Assembly (NCBI GenBank): GCA_040757295.1
Contig: JBFLXH010000004.1
Location: 43,764-107,763 of the forward strand
Source: JAGXSE01 sp040757295
GTDB lineage: Bacteria; Bacillota; PH28-bin88
Reading direction: 5' to 3'
Length of the DNA: 64,000 nt
Part shown: piece after piece, positions 34,262 through 42,393 of the stretch
How the letters are laid out: the number at the start of each line of letters is the position of its first letter
How positions within the stretch are numbered: position 1 is the stretch's first letter
The notes under the pieces: generated by a model
What the model was told of the DNA's origin: nothing
Seen by the model: only the letters and a program-made list of their open reading frames with translations
The model's database searches: none
Made by a program: the position numbers and the translations under genes

Positions 34262-34963
34262 TTATTTGGAGAAGTCGCTATAACGCAAATGAGGCGGGTT
34301 TGGCAGTTTCTCTTGAACAGCTGGGCGCAATAACAAGCGAATCCGGCCTTTTTCTACAGCCATTAGCATCCTTAAGGCTTCTTCAGGCGTAACCTCTAAA
34401 GTAACGGTATGAAAATCCTTGGCCGGCTCCTGAACATTGGCCCGCTGGAGCAATGGACCAACAGCAAGCACCCTAAGATTCTGGACAGCCAAAAAACATA
34501 CTGGTTCCTGGTTATTGGCTTCTAAAAACACAGCTACGTCCACCCGGTTCCCGGGGGCCAAGAAACCACCGATTCCAACTACATGATCTACAGCGACAGC
34601 CAGGGCCCTTTTTCCTGGCTCCAGGTTGTAAGTAATCCCATGGGAGAGGTCACCAGGTGCTACCACTTTTGGCAGAAGAACTGGTTCTCCAGGGTAAAGG
34701 ACTGTATTGGAAATCTTATTCACCAAGGCGTCAGGTGAACTAACCGCTTGGGGATGGATAAGGTTTCGCGGCATTTTTTTGGTAGTCAGCAGTGCTGCAT
34801 TAATCTTTGTTAGGGGAGGGATCTGCTCCCGTGCAACAACAACCAGTCCCAGATCTTGGCTGGCCTGGTAGTCCGCCTCAACCTGTTTTAAGTATTTGTA
34901 AACTAAAAAGGCTGCTCCTAAGGCCATGATCAACGCCAATACCAACGTAAATTTCCTTTTCAC
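34262..34963 (-). CDS. cpaB: Flp pilus assembly protein CpaB (RcpC)
   Basis: A 233-residue protein with one N-terminal membrane helix (FTLVLALIMALGAAFLVYKYL). A SAF domain follows (VVVAREQIPPLTKINAALLTTKKMP, then NTVLYPGEPVLLPKV), and the RcpC-type part (VDHVVGIGGFLAPGNRVDVAVFL). It is thought to act at the outer face of the membrane in pilus assembly. The start is a GTG six bases after GGAGGG; an ATG at 34978 would overlap that site. Confidence 0.88.
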   Translation of the reverse strand: MKRKFTLVLALIMALGAAFLVYKYLKQVEADYQASQDLGLVVVAREQIPPLTKINAALLTTKKMPRNLIHPQAVSSPDALVNKISNTVLYPGEPVLLPKVVAPGDLSHGITYNLEPGKRALAVAVDHVVGIGGFLAPGNRVDVAVFLEANNQEPVCFLAVQNLRVLAVGPLLQRANVQEPAKDFHTVTLEVTPEEALRMLMAVEKGRIRLLLRPAVQEKLPNPPHLRYSDFSK

Positions 34964-34989
34964 CCTGTACCCTCCCATGCCAACATTGT

Positions 34990-35916
34990 TTAATGCACTA
35001 GAGAAACTGCCTTTAGCCCATAATCGTGCTGAAAGGGTTCCGCTATTCCGCTGGCCACTGTCTTGACGAAATAGCCGTGAATTTCGGAGTTTTGCCCTTG
35101 ACCAACCACCTTTTCCACATAAAAAGCCCCGAAACCAACAAGTATTACGAAATTTTTATCCACCAGGGGTTGGTAAATGGGCACATAGATAATGTGAGTG
35201 CAGGAACGGGAAAAACTGTGAAAACTGCAGTTAGGTTCCGGGCAGTTATCAAGCCTTGCATCAAGGCCCCTTTTTGTCGGGTTGGACATATTACCTGGTT
35301 CGGTAGGTATGGTTTCTCCCACCCTGAGCATGCCTTGATAACCGTAGGTTAGATTTTGCTCATAGGTTGAGGCTCCACTTTTCCCCAAGGCCAAAGCGCC
35401 ATAATTTCCCGATCCCAGGGAGCTTCCTTCTCCCCCGGAACCGTGTTTCAGCTTGTACTTGACCCCGAACTGCAGGGGGTGATCCTCTACGGCCAGAGGG
35501 GCAGCTCCAACGACACCTGTAATTGAGCCCACCTGAGCTTGCGCACTGACCAAGATTTTTTCCTCTTTACGGTTGAAGAATGACCCGAAAAAGAACCTAA
35601 TATCATCCTCTGCCCTCACCGTCAGGCGGTGATTATCACCGCTGACCTCAGTAGATACCAGTTCAGCCCGCACCCCGTTGGCTACTGCATAGGTAACAGC
35701 TATTTCCCTGGCCCTGACCGGGTTCCCCGGCAGTTCCTGAGCTCCGGCTAGAACCGCTGCATCCACAGCTGCATTCAATTTAGCCTTCGTGGTATAAGCC
35801 AGCCCCACATCAACCGTAAGCCCCATCAACCCCATCAAGACGGCGCCCACCATGGCAAATACCAGCAACAAACTACCCTGCTCATTGCGCAATACGTAAG
35901 CAAACTCTTTTTTCAT
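34990..35916 (-). CDS. TadG-like pilus-associated membrane protein
   Basis: A 308-residue protein. The N-terminus (MKKEFAYVLRNEQGSLLLVF) resembles the TadE/TadG pseudopilin leader. It is followed by one hydrophobic helix (GAVLMGLMGLTVDVGLAY) and the conserved LNAAVDAAVLAGAQELPG. After about residue 130 the sequence is not recognised: a Gly/Ser-rich stretch (KHGSGGEGSSLGSGNYGA), a Cys cluster (DNCPEPNCSFHSFSRSC) and a beta-rich end. This C-terminal domain is probably outside the cell. The start is placed at the first Met with the leader motif; a longer frame begins at 35979 but overlaps tadE. Confidence 0.8.
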   Translation of the reverse strand: MKKEFAYVLRNEQGSLLLVFAMVGAVLMGLMGLTVDVGLAYTTKAKLNAAVDAAVLAGAQELPGNPVRAREIAVTYAVANGVRAELVSTEVSGDNHRLTVRAEDDIRFFFGSFFNRKEEKILVSAQAQVGSITGVVGAAPLAVEDHPLQFGVKYKLKHGSGGEGSSLGSGNYGALALGKSGASTYEQNLTYGYQGMLRVGETIPTEPGNMSNPTKRGLDARLDNCPEPNCSFHSFSRSCTHIIYVPIYQPLVDKNFVILVGFGAFYVEKVVGQGQNSEIHGYFVKTVASGIAEPFQHDYGLKAVSLVH

Positions 35917-35942
35917 GGCTTCGCCTAAAAACTTCAAACTAA

Positions 35943-36341
35943 TCACTCCAAACGCATGGTAGTCTTGCCCTCTACCCAAACCGGGTTGGGACCGATGGCA
36001 GAAATAACCGGCATTGATAAAGGAACCGGATAGCGGACCTCTACACGAACAGAGTTCCCCCTGATCCTGCTCCCCTCTGCAGGTGAAACCGTGACATGAA
36101 TGTTTTCCTGGATCAGTGTAGAGGCGCTTTCCCTCACCCTATTCCGGATGTTTTCATCACTAGCTCCAACCGCAGCCAGCCTGGCCCCCTCCCTGGCGGC
36201 ATGGGTAACGGTAAAGTGAGCGTTAAACAACCGGCCGAATTCAAATATCCCCATTAACATTAAGATCATAATGGGCATTATTAAGGCAAGTTCTACCATC
36301 GCTTGACCTTTTTCTTGTCTAAACAACTGAATGGTTATAAT
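35943..36341 (-). CDS. tadE: TadE-like pseudopilin; probable AUU start
   Basis: A protein of about 132 residues. QEKGQAMVELALIMPIMILM gives a prepilin-type leader with cleavage expected after the Gly and Glu at position +5, followed by one membrane helix (to GIFEFGRLF). The TadE signature AHFTVTHAAREGARLAA comes next, then a beta-rich outer part. A GGAGGTGA that overlaps the tadV stop codon lies at the right distance from an ATT (36341), giving a leader of normal length. The only standard starts in frame are a TTG too far from the site and an ATG at 36392 deep inside tadV. I take ATT as the likely start. Confidence 0.82.
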   Translation of the reverse strand: MITIQLFRQEKGQAMVELALIMPIMILMLMGIFEFGRLFNAHFTVTHAAREGARLAAVGASDENIRNRVRESASTLIQENIHVTVSPAEGSRIRGNSVRVEVRYPVPLSMPVISAIGPNPVWVEGKTTMRLE

Positions 36342-36345
36342 CCCA

Positions 36346-36858
36346 TCACCTCCACCCCAGGCAGACAAGGACCCCTGCCGCAATGGCAACACCGTAGGGA
36401 ACGGTTTGCTTGGGCAACACTGAAGTTCCCAGCCTTGGCAGCTTACTCAACCCGTGCTGCAAAAAGACCAGCCCGAGAAATGTATTGGCAATCGCTTTGC
36501 AGCCAGAAAGCAACCGCTTTTCCCGCCAAAGGATGCCAAGAGCCCAGAGCCCTCCGGCTATAGTGGCAACCAGAAGGACCTGGAAAGCAAACAAAGGTCC
36601 TTGCCAAGCCCCTACAACAGCCAGCAGTTTAACGTCCCCCGCGCCAATAGCTCCCGCCATAAAAGGCAGCATCAAAAGGGTGGCCCCTACAAAAACTCCC
36701 ACCAGAGGCGTTTTAATTAGGGACGGGTCCTGCAGCAAATACCAAAGGATGGCAGTAATGAGGGAGGGGAAAACCATCAGGTTGTATATTTTTCGCTTGT
36801 GCAGGTCTGTAAAAGCGCAAATACCAACAGTAAGAACTAATGCGATGTCTGGGAGCAA
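36346..36858 (-). CDS. tadV: Prepilin peptidase TadV/CpaA
   Basis: A 170-residue aspartic membrane protease with about five membrane helices. The first catalytic Asp is in CAFTDLHKRKIYN (about residue 17) and the second in GAIGAGDVKLLAVVGA (about residue 75). It lacks the N-terminal methylase domain, as usual for the A24 family members of Tad loci. It processes the Flp pilin and TadE/TadG leaders. The start is a TTG behind GGGAGGTG. Confidence 0.93.
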   Translation of the reverse strand: MLPDIALVLTVGICAFTDLHKRKIYNLMVFPSLITAILWYLLQDPSLIKTPLVGVFVGATLLMLPFMAGAIGAGDVKLLAVVGAWQGPLFAFQVLLVATIAGGLWALGILWREKRLLSGCKAIANTFLGLVFLQHGLSKLPRLGTSVLPKQTVPYGVAIAAGVLVCLGWR

Positions 36859-36945
36859 ATCCTCGGCACCTCCCTAGGAAATGAGACCCCACCTGGTTAC
36901 CCAAGCAGGGTCTTTCACAGAATGATTCCAATGCTGATCTTGTTT

Positions 36946-37128
36946 TTAACTACCCGGAGCGGTACCCCTCAATCCATTAACTATATTGGTGAAAATACCT
37001 TCCAATTCTTCCCCCATGGAAATCAGCACCCCGATTACTACCACAGATACCAACGCTAGGATTAGCCCGTATTCAGTCATCCCTTGTCCATCTTCTTCAA
37101 CCATTAACCGCTTTAGGAAATCCATCAC
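36946..37128 (-). CDS. flp: Flp/Fap-type major pilin
   Basis: A 60-residue type IVb pilin. The leader MMDFLKRLMVEEDG ends at G14, followed by QGMTEYGLILALVSVVVIGV, which matches the Flp processing site G/xxxxEY and hydrophobic helix. The C-terminal tail is short (GIFTNIVNGLRGTAPGS). It heads the Tad operon with AGGAGGTGAACAG upstream of a GTG/ATG pair; either may initiate. The 130 bp upstream must hold the Tad promoter, but I could not identify a convincing one. Confidence 0.94.
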   Translation of the reverse strand: MMDFLKRLMVEEDGQGMTEYGLILALVSVVVIGVLISMGEELEGIFTNIVNGLRGTAPGS

Positions 37129-37238
37129 CTGTTCACCTCCTGTATCTTATTATTGCTTAAAGATTACCACCACCTTTAAATTTCAACTATCCAGCGGTAG
37201 GCCTAATTTTTTTAAGAAATAAGTCCCTAGGACCAGCC

Positions 37239-37264
37239 AAAAAAAAAGCGCTCAAAGCGCTTTT
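37239..37264 (-). terminator. Rho-independent terminator of the degS-degU-like pair
   Basis: AAAAGCGCT and AGCGCTTTT pair around CAA; on the minus strand nine T follow. The hairpin overlaps the stop codon of the response-regulator gene. It separates the two-component pair from the Tad operon, so the Tad genes need their own promoter. Confidence 0.88.
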
Positions 37265-37910
37265 AAAGGTGGACCATCCTGTGTTTTACAGCATAAAGGG
37301 CTGCTTGGGTCCGGTCGCTGACTCCCAGTTTGCGAAAAATGCTGGAAATATGGTTTTTTACCGTCTTTTCGCTGATACACAGCCGGCCTGCAATCAGCTT
37401 GTTGGGTTCTCCCCGGGCGATATGGCTTAAAACCTCCATTTCCCGGTCGGTCAGGGGTTCCCTCTCTTCCGAAGGGGCAGCGGTCTTTCGCCTAAGTTCA
37501 CCAAAAACTTTGCCGGTTACAACCGGATGAATGACCGAGTGTCCGTCGGCAACACTTAACACAGATCTAATCAGGTCCTGAACATCAACATCCTTCAAAA
37601 TATAGCCATTAGCCCCAGCCCTGATCGTCTCAACTACATAGGCCTGATCATCATGGATGGTTAATGCGATGATTTGTACTTCCGGCATCTCCTGCCGAAT
37701 CAGGCGGGCTGCCTCAATACCGTTCATGCGGGGCATGTTAATATCCATTAGAATAACATCCGGTGAATGTTTTCGGGCCAGCTCAAGGCCTTGCAAGCCG
37801 TCACCCGCTTCGCCCACCACCAGAATCCGCGGCTCTAAAGAAAGAATTTTCCGGATCCCTTCCCGGATTAAGGGATGATCGTCAACAATGATTATTTTTA
37901 TGTAGTCCAT
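37263..37910 (-). CDS. NarL/LuxR-family response regulator, DegU-like
   Basis: A 215-residue regulator. The receiver domain (KIIIVDDHPLIREGIRKIL; phosphoacceptor in VILMDINMPRMNG near residue 54; Lys in ILKDVDVQDL) is followed by a LuxR helix-turn-helix (LTDREMEVLSHIARGEPNKL, then CISEKTVKNHISSIFRKL). It starts two bases after the histidine-kinase gene and is certainly its partner. Targets are unknown. The position directly upstream of the Tad operon makes pilus genes a candidate target. Confidence 0.9.
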   Translation of the reverse strand: MDYIKIIIVDDHPLIREGIRKILSLEPRILVVGEAGDGLQGLELARKHSPDVILMDINMPRMNGIEAARLIRQEMPEVQIIALTIHDDQAYVVETIRAGANGYILKDVDVQDLIRSVLSVADGHSVIHPVVTGKVFGELRRKTAAPSEEREPLTDREMEVLSHIARGEPNKLIAGRLCISEKTVKNHISSIFRKLGVSDRTQAALYAVKHRMVHL

Positions 37911-37911
37911 T

Positions 37912-39069
37912 TTAACCCTCCTTTAACCCAGATTCAATTGGGATTTGGACAATAACCTGGGTACCCTTTCCCGGGGAAGTCTTGATGCCAATTTTACCAT
38001 CTAAAAGCTCCACTCTTTCCCGCATCCCCATTAGGCCAAAGGTATCTTTGTCCATTGTATTTATAGCCTCATCCAAATTAAAGCCTTTTCCGTCATCCGC
38101 AATCAACAAGTTAACCCTTCCATTCAAAAATTCCATGCGCATCACAACGCGTTGGGCATTGGCATGCTTAAGAGCGTTATTCAAAGCCTCCTGAGCAATG
38201 CGAAAAAGGGTTACCTCAGTAGGCGGCGGCAATCTCCGCTCAAGACCGGCAACAGCAAAATCCACAGGGAGACTGTGCTTTTCGGTAAATTCCGCCAGAA
38301 ACTTCCGCAAAGTTGGAACAATCCCCAGATCATCCAGCAGCATGGGTCTTAAATCAAAGATGATCTTTCTCACATCCTGCAAGCTGTCTTTAACCATTTT
38401 TTTTAATTCCTGGAGTTCCTTTTTGACCGACGGCGGATCCACTTCCAGCAGTTTTTCACAGATTTCAGTCCGCAGAACAAGGTTGGCCATCGACTGGGCA
38501 GGCCCGTCATGAATCTCCCTGGCAACTCTTTTGCGCTCTTCCTCTTGGGCCCTGATGACCCTAATTCCCAGAACTTGACGGTTCTGCATCTCTTCCAGCC
38601 TTGTACTCAGATCCCGCAAGTCGTGTTTTAAGTAGGTTAAAGCGGCACCCACCTGGGATACCAGATCTTCCGCCTTTTTTACAGTTTCCTCCAATTTCCG
38701 CAAGCTTACTTCCAGCTTGTCCCTTCGCATCCGAAGTTGGCTTTCCCTTTCACGCAGCTCCCCCAGTTTGATCTGTAGGGCCCGGGCATATTCATAGGCA
38801 GCCTGCATATCCTCTTCGGAATAACGCTGGAAATTTTTACTCACTTCCATCAGTTTTCGGCGGGCGTTTTTTTCTTCTTTTTCCAACCTATCGACTTCTT
38901 CAATAACCTCCAGGACCTCAGCCTTAACCTTCTCCAGCTCAGATTTTACCCGTATCCTTTCCTGCCGGGCATTTTCAGCGATGTCATAAATTTGTTCTTT
39001 TCCTTTTTCGACTGCAAGAATGGTATTTTTGACTACCCTGTCCAGGGCGGCAACATCAATCATAGGCAA
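37912..39069 (-). CDS. DegS-like cytoplasmic sensor histidine kinase
   Basis: A 385-residue kinase without membrane segments. Residues 1-165 form a long charged coiled coil of the DegS sensory type (NARQERIRVKSELEKVKAEV...). The HisKA_3 phosphoacceptor is in RKRVAREIHDGPAQSMANLV near residue 188. The ATPase domain shows RIAQEALNNALKHANAQRV (N box), DDGKGFN and FGLMGMRERV (G boxes). In Bacillus DegS/DegU switches exoenzymes, competence and motility. Here the pair sits alone between rbgA and the Tad operon. Confidence 0.92.
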   Translation of the reverse strand: MPMIDVAALDRVVKNTILAVEKGKEQIYDIAENARQERIRVKSELEKVKAEVLEVIEEVDRLEKEEKNARRKLMEVSKNFQRYSEEDMQAAYEYARALQIKLGELRERESQLRMRRDKLEVSLRKLEETVKKAEDLVSQVGAALTYLKHDLRDLSTRLEEMQNRQVLGIRVIRAQEEERKRVAREIHDGPAQSMANLVLRTEICEKLLEVDPPSVKKELQELKKMVKDSLQDVRKIIFDLRPMLLDDLGIVPTLRKFLAEFTEKHSLPVDFAVAGLERRLPPPTEVTLFRIAQEALNNALKHANAQRVVMRMEFLNGRVNLLIADDGKGFNLDEAINTMDKDTFGLMGMRERVELLDGKIGIKTSPGKGTQVIVQIPIESGLKEG

Positions 39070-39173
39070 ACACCTCAGGATAATAATGGTTATAGATTCG
39101 CCACCAAGTCACACTTTTCCTCTTTTTTCTTGGTTTACCGCAAATAACTAATCCCCGGCAGGCTACCGGGGAT

Positions 39174-40028
39174 TTAACGGAAGCTATTATGCTCAAGAGA
39201 AAATCTCCCCAATTTTCCAGTTCTAAACTCCTGTAAAAGGACTTCGGCGGCCTTTTCCGCATCAACAATCCCGCCCTTTTTTAAAAATCCCCGGTTGCGC
39301 CCCATCATTTCTAGAGCCTGGACAGGGTCCGCAGCCTCGAGCTGTACCCCGTATCGTTCAATGAGGCGATGGGGATAGTATTCCAGCAATAGTTCCAGGA
39401 ATTCCAAAGCCAACTCAACACTATCCAGAATCTCCTGCCGGATTGCCCCTACCAGAGCAAGTTTAAAGGCTGTTTGCCGGTCCTCAATTTTCGGCCAAAG
39501 CATTCCGGGGGAGTCCATCAATTCAATCTGCTTCCCTACCCGAATCCATTGATAGCCACGGGTAACCCCTGGCCTGTTTTCCACCCGTACCGAGGCTTGC
39601 CCTGAGAACCTGTTGACTAAAAGGGATTTTCCCACATTAGGAATACCTACAACCATTGCCCTGGCAGGCCGCCGGAGTTTTCCGGCTGCTTCCAGCCGCA
39701 CCATTACGCCCTCAGCCAGGCCTTCGACTGCTGGAAGGACCCCAGGCAGAGGGGATTCTGATAACAGGTCTACTGCCATGGCATTAAGACCTTCTTGTTG
39801 AAAATGCCTGCACCAAGCCTGAGTAACGGCAGACTCAGCTAAATCAGCCTTTGTCAACAGCAGCAAGCGAGGTTTATTTCCTACAAGGCCATTCAGATCT
39901 GGATTCCTACTGCTCAATGGAATCCGGGCATCAGCCAATTCAATCACAAGATCAACCAGCTTAAGCCTTTCTTTCATCAATTTCCTGGTCTTGGCCATAT
40001 GGCCAGGATACCAATGAATTTGCAACAA
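39174..40028 (-). CDS. rbgA: Ribosome biogenesis GTPase RbgA (YlqF)
   Basis: A 284-residue circularly permuted GTPase needed for late 50S assembly. The motif order is permuted: LLLTKADLAE (G4) at about residue 56, then VVGIPNVGKSLLVNRFSG (G1) near residue 126, then DSPGML (G3). IHWYPGHMAKTRKLMKERL opens the protein and a helical C-terminal RNA-binding domain closes it. It is 12 bp from lepB, the classic rplS-lepB-rbgA-rnhB order, but here the Tad block separates it from rnhB. Confidence 0.96.
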   Translation of the reverse strand: MLQIHWYPGHMAKTRKLMKERLKLVDLVIELADARIPLSSRNPDLNGLVGNKPRLLLLTKADLAESAVTQAWCRHFQQEGLNAMAVDLLSESPLPGVLPAVEGLAEGVMVRLEAAGKLRRPARAMVVGIPNVGKSLLVNRFSGQASVRVENRPGVTRGYQWIRVGKQIELMDSPGMLWPKIEDRQTAFKLALVGAIRQEILDSVELALEFLELLLEYYPHRLIERYGVQLEAADPVQALEMMGRNRGFLKKGGIVDAEKAAEVLLQEFRTGKLGRFSLEHNSFR

Positions 40029-40039
40029 ATGTCACCTTC

Positions 40040-40558
40040 CTACCGGATTAGCCCAACACGGTTTAGAGGCCAAAAAATAATCACAGCTTTCCCTACAACA
40101 TTTTCCCTAGGTAAGGGGCCCCATATGCGGCTGTCTTGGCTGTTATTTCGGTTGTCTCCCATCACAAAATAAGCCCCGGATGGCACATCTGCAGGGCCAA
40201 AGTCATTATAAATCAATGATGGAGGCAAGTAAGGTTCAGGCACCTGTTTATTATTGATAAAAAGGCGGCTGTCGATAACCTTGATTCTTTCCCCCATCAC
40301 AGCCACTATCCGTTTAATATAATCCTTTTGAGGGTCCAACGGATACTTGAAAACAACGACATCCCCCCGCACCGGTTCACTGAAGCGATAGACAAGTTTA
40401 TTCACAATAATTCTATCCCCAGGCATCAAGGTAGGTTCCATGGAACCCGAAGGAATATAAAAGGGCTGGAAAAGAAACACCCTGATTACGGTAGCTAAAA
40501 TTATTGCAATAATAATGCTTTCCAGGAATTCCGAAAATGCGCTTTTGCTCCCTTGCAT
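40040..40558 (-). CDS. lepB: Signal peptidase I
   Basis: A 172-residue type I signal peptidase with a single N-terminal membrane anchor (residues 13-31). The catalytic Ser is in IPSGSMEPTL (S39) and the general base Lys in KDYIKRIVAV (K82). GDNRNNSQDSRIWGPL is the C-terminal signature. It cleaves signal peptides outside the membrane. The start ATG follows AGGGGGA; the frame can be read further upstream, but that extension only antisenses the rplS 3' end. Confidence 0.96.
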   Translation of the reverse strand: MQGSKSAFSEFLESIIIAIILATVIRVFLFQPFYIPSGSMEPTLMPGDRIIVNKLVYRFSEPVRGDVVVFKYPLDPQKDYIKRIVAVMGERIKVIDSRLFINNKQVPEPYLPPSLIYNDFGPADVPSGAYFVMGDNRNNSQDSRIWGPLPRENVVGKAVIIFWPLNRVGLIR

Positions 40559-40587
40559 AAGCTTCCCCCTGTAATTTGTGCTATACA

Positions 40588-40620
40588 GCAAAGGGACTGG
40601 GAGAATTCCAGTCCCTTTGC
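40588..40620 (-). terminator. 13-bp perfect hairpin between rplS and lepB
   Basis: GCAAAGGGACTGG pairs fully with CCAGTCCCTTTGC around a 7-nt loop, starting nine bases after the rplS stop. On the minus strand it is followed by TGTATAGC rather than a U tract. It may terminate weakly, or protect the 3' end of rplS mRNA or direct RNase III processing. Confidence 0.55.
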
Positions 40621-40628
40621 ACAAAGGT

Positions 40629-40970
40629 TTATCGCCTTTCACGGATCCGGGCCGCTTTACCGACCAAATCACGCAAGTAATACAACCTTGCTCTGCGCAC
40701 CTTACCTCTGCGGACAATTTCAATTTTATCAATCCGGGGTGAATTTGCAGGAAAGGTTCGTTCAATACCAACCCCGTAAGAAACCCTTCGCACAGTAAAG
40801 GTTTCGTTCATACCACTGCCACGGCGTCTGATTACAACTCCCTCAAACATCTGAAGTCTTTCCCGGTTGCCTTCTTTAACTTTTACGTAGACCTTGACAG
40901 TATCACCCGGCCGCATATCCGGTACATCTTTTTTAAGCTGGGCAGCTTCGATGGATCTCATTATATCCAA
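40629..40970 (-). CDS. rplS: 50S ribosomal protein L19
   Basis: A 113-residue L19. MDIMRSIEAAQLKKDVPDMR opens the protein and FEGVVIRRRGSGMNETFTVR is the core. It ends RRARLYYLRDLVGKAARIRE. The start is a TTG (40970) eight bases after AGGAGG, matching the MDII start of homologues. Longer frames begin upstream of the transcription start. A good promoter lies at 41024-41053, so rplS starts its own transcript. Confidence 0.97.
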   Translation of the reverse strand: MDIMRSIEAAQLKKDVPDMRPGDTVKVYVKVKEGNRERLQMFEGVVIRRRGSGMNETFTVRRVSYGVGIERTFPANSPRIDKIEIVRRGKVRRARLYYLRDLVGKAARIRERR

Positions 40971-41023
40971 AAGGAATCCCTCCTTCCATGAACAATTAAG
41001 GCATTTACGCTGGACCATGAAGT

Positions 41024-41053
41024 ATTATAACATAATGGCCCGAATAAAAACAA
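41024..41053 (-). promoter_or_regulatory. Sigma-A-type promoter of rplS
   Basis: On the minus strand a consensus -10 TATAAT (41024-41029) with an extended TGT ahead of it, and -35 TTGTTT (41048-41053), 18-bp spacer. It falls in the 114-bp gap between trmD and rplS and predicts a leader of about 45 nt. Confidence 0.75.
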
Positions 41054-41084
41054 CATTAACCAGCCGTGAGAGTTCTGTCCAGGT

Positions 41085-41822
41085 TTAAATCTCCCGAGCA
41101 ATTTCCGCCATCATCTGGCGGTCCTGGTCGGTCAATTTTGCCGAAGCCAAGAGGTCTGGCCTGTTTATGAGCGTCCTTCGCAGGGATTCTCTTCGCCGCC
41201 ACTTCCGGATTTCCTCATGGTTACCCGACAACAATACATCCGGAACACTTAGTCCCTGGTACTCACGAGGGCGGGTGAACTGGGGATACTCCAAAAGGCC
41301 CTCGGAAAAGGATTCTTCCACTACCGAACAGGCATCTCCCAAAACACCGGGCAAAAGCCTGACAACTGCATCAATTACCACCATGCTGGCAAGTTCGCCA
41401 CCTGTCAGCACATAATCTCCGATGGAGATTTCATCAGTGACAAAACGCTGCCGGACCCGATCATCAATTCCTTCATAGTGGCCACAGAGAAAAACCAAAT
41501 GAGATTGCTGGGATAATTCCCTGGCTTTTTCCTGATTAAAAACCTTTCCCCCCGGACATAACAGAATTACCCTCATTGGGGTGCCCTGGTGTCTTTGCTG
41601 CAGTTCCTCCATGGCCAGGAAAAAGGGGGCCGGTTTCATAACCATTCCAGGGCCGCCGCCAAAGGGATAATCATCAACAGAGCGGTGTTTGTCCAGGGCA
41701 TAATGCCGCAGATCAATTATGTTGATTTCCAGCAAACCTTTGCTGGCCGCCCTGGCCAGAATGCTCTCGCTAAAAGGCCCGTCAAACATCCTCGGAAAAA
41801 TGGTTAGAATATCTATTCGCAT
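41085..41822 (-). CDS. trmD: tRNA (guanine-37-N1)-methyltransferase
   Basis: A 245-residue SPOUT methyltransferase making m1G37 in tRNAs, which prevents frameshifting. MRIDILTIFPRMFDGPFSES opens the protein. The knot regions are HRSVDDYPFGGGPGMVMKP, LLCPGGKVFNQ, CGHYEGIDDRV and IGDYVLTGGELASMVVIDA. I start at the Met aligned with the family, with AGGTGATG just upstream. A GTG three codons earlier lies within that site. It follows rimM in the ffh-rpsP-rimM-trmD operon. Confidence 0.97.
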   Translation of the reverse strand: MRIDILTIFPRMFDGPFSESILARAASKGLLEINIIDLRHYALDKHRSVDDYPFGGGPGMVMKPAPFFLAMEELQQRHQGTPMRVILLCPGGKVFNQEKARELSQQSHLVFLCGHYEGIDDRVRQRFVTDEISIGDYVLTGGELASMVVIDAVVRLLPGVLGDACSVVEESFSEGLLEYPQFTRPREYQGLSVPDVLLSGNHEEIRKWRRRESLRRTLINRPDLLASAKLTDQDRQMMAEIAREI

Positions 41823-41840
41823 ACTCATCACCTGGTTTGT

Positions 41841-42350
41841 TTAAAGACCGGGCATCATTTCCACAAAAATCTTGCCATTTTTCAAATCAATCTCTTTTAC
41901 TACTTCTTTAAGCGCCGGGATCAAAATGGTTTTACCAGAAATAGAGGTTACTGCATAGACATCATTGGCGCCTGTTTGATAAATATCGGTCAGCCTTCCT
42001 AATTCCTCTCCTGCCACAGAAAAAACCGGTAGTCCTATTAACTGAAAGTGGTAATAGTGGCCTTCAGGAAGAGGAACAACATCTTCTGGATCAACCTGCA
42101 ACAGTCCACCTTTGAGAGTTTTTGCCTCTTCCACAGATTGGATCTCCTTAAGCTTAAGTAGAATCCACTGTTTGTAGGGACGGACACTATCAATGCCAAG
42201 TTTACGAACAAGCCCTTCCTTAACCAAAAAGACTTCTTCCATGGAGAAAAACCTGTTCGGGTAATCAGTCAAAGGCATCACTTTTATCTCACCCTGATAA
42301 CCGTGAGTAGTCAATACCTGGCCGATAGTAATCTTCTGACGGACTGCCAT
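41841..42350 (-). CDS. rimM: 16S rRNA processing protein RimM
   Basis: A 169-residue 30S maturation factor that binds S19. The N-terminal beta barrel is ITIGQVLTTHGYQGEIKVMP followed by LTDYPNRF. The PRC-barrel C-terminal domain shows YYHFQLIGLPVF, GRLTDIYQTGANDVYAVT and ILIPALKEVVKEID. The ATG at 42350 is preceded by GGAGGGG. Longer frames upstream overlap khpA and are not used. Confidence 0.96.
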   Translation of the reverse strand: MAVRQKITIGQVLTTHGYQGEIKVMPLTDYPNRFFSMEEVFLVKEGLVRKLGIDSVRPYKQWILLKLKEIQSVEEAKTLKGGLLQVDPEDVVPLPEGHYYHFQLIGLPVFSVAGEELGRLTDIYQTGANDVYAVTSISGKTILIPALKEVVKEIDLKNGKIFVEMMPGL

Positions 42351-42393
42351 AAACCCCTCCAGCAAAGCAAAACGGCAAACTAGCCATGCCACG

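Noticed and set aside
40559..40771. N-terminal extension of lepB of about 71 codons
   Set aside because: The extension overlaps the rplS 3' end in another frame and includes the intergenic hairpin; the internal ATG has a clear AGGGGGA site and gives the usual signal peptidase start.
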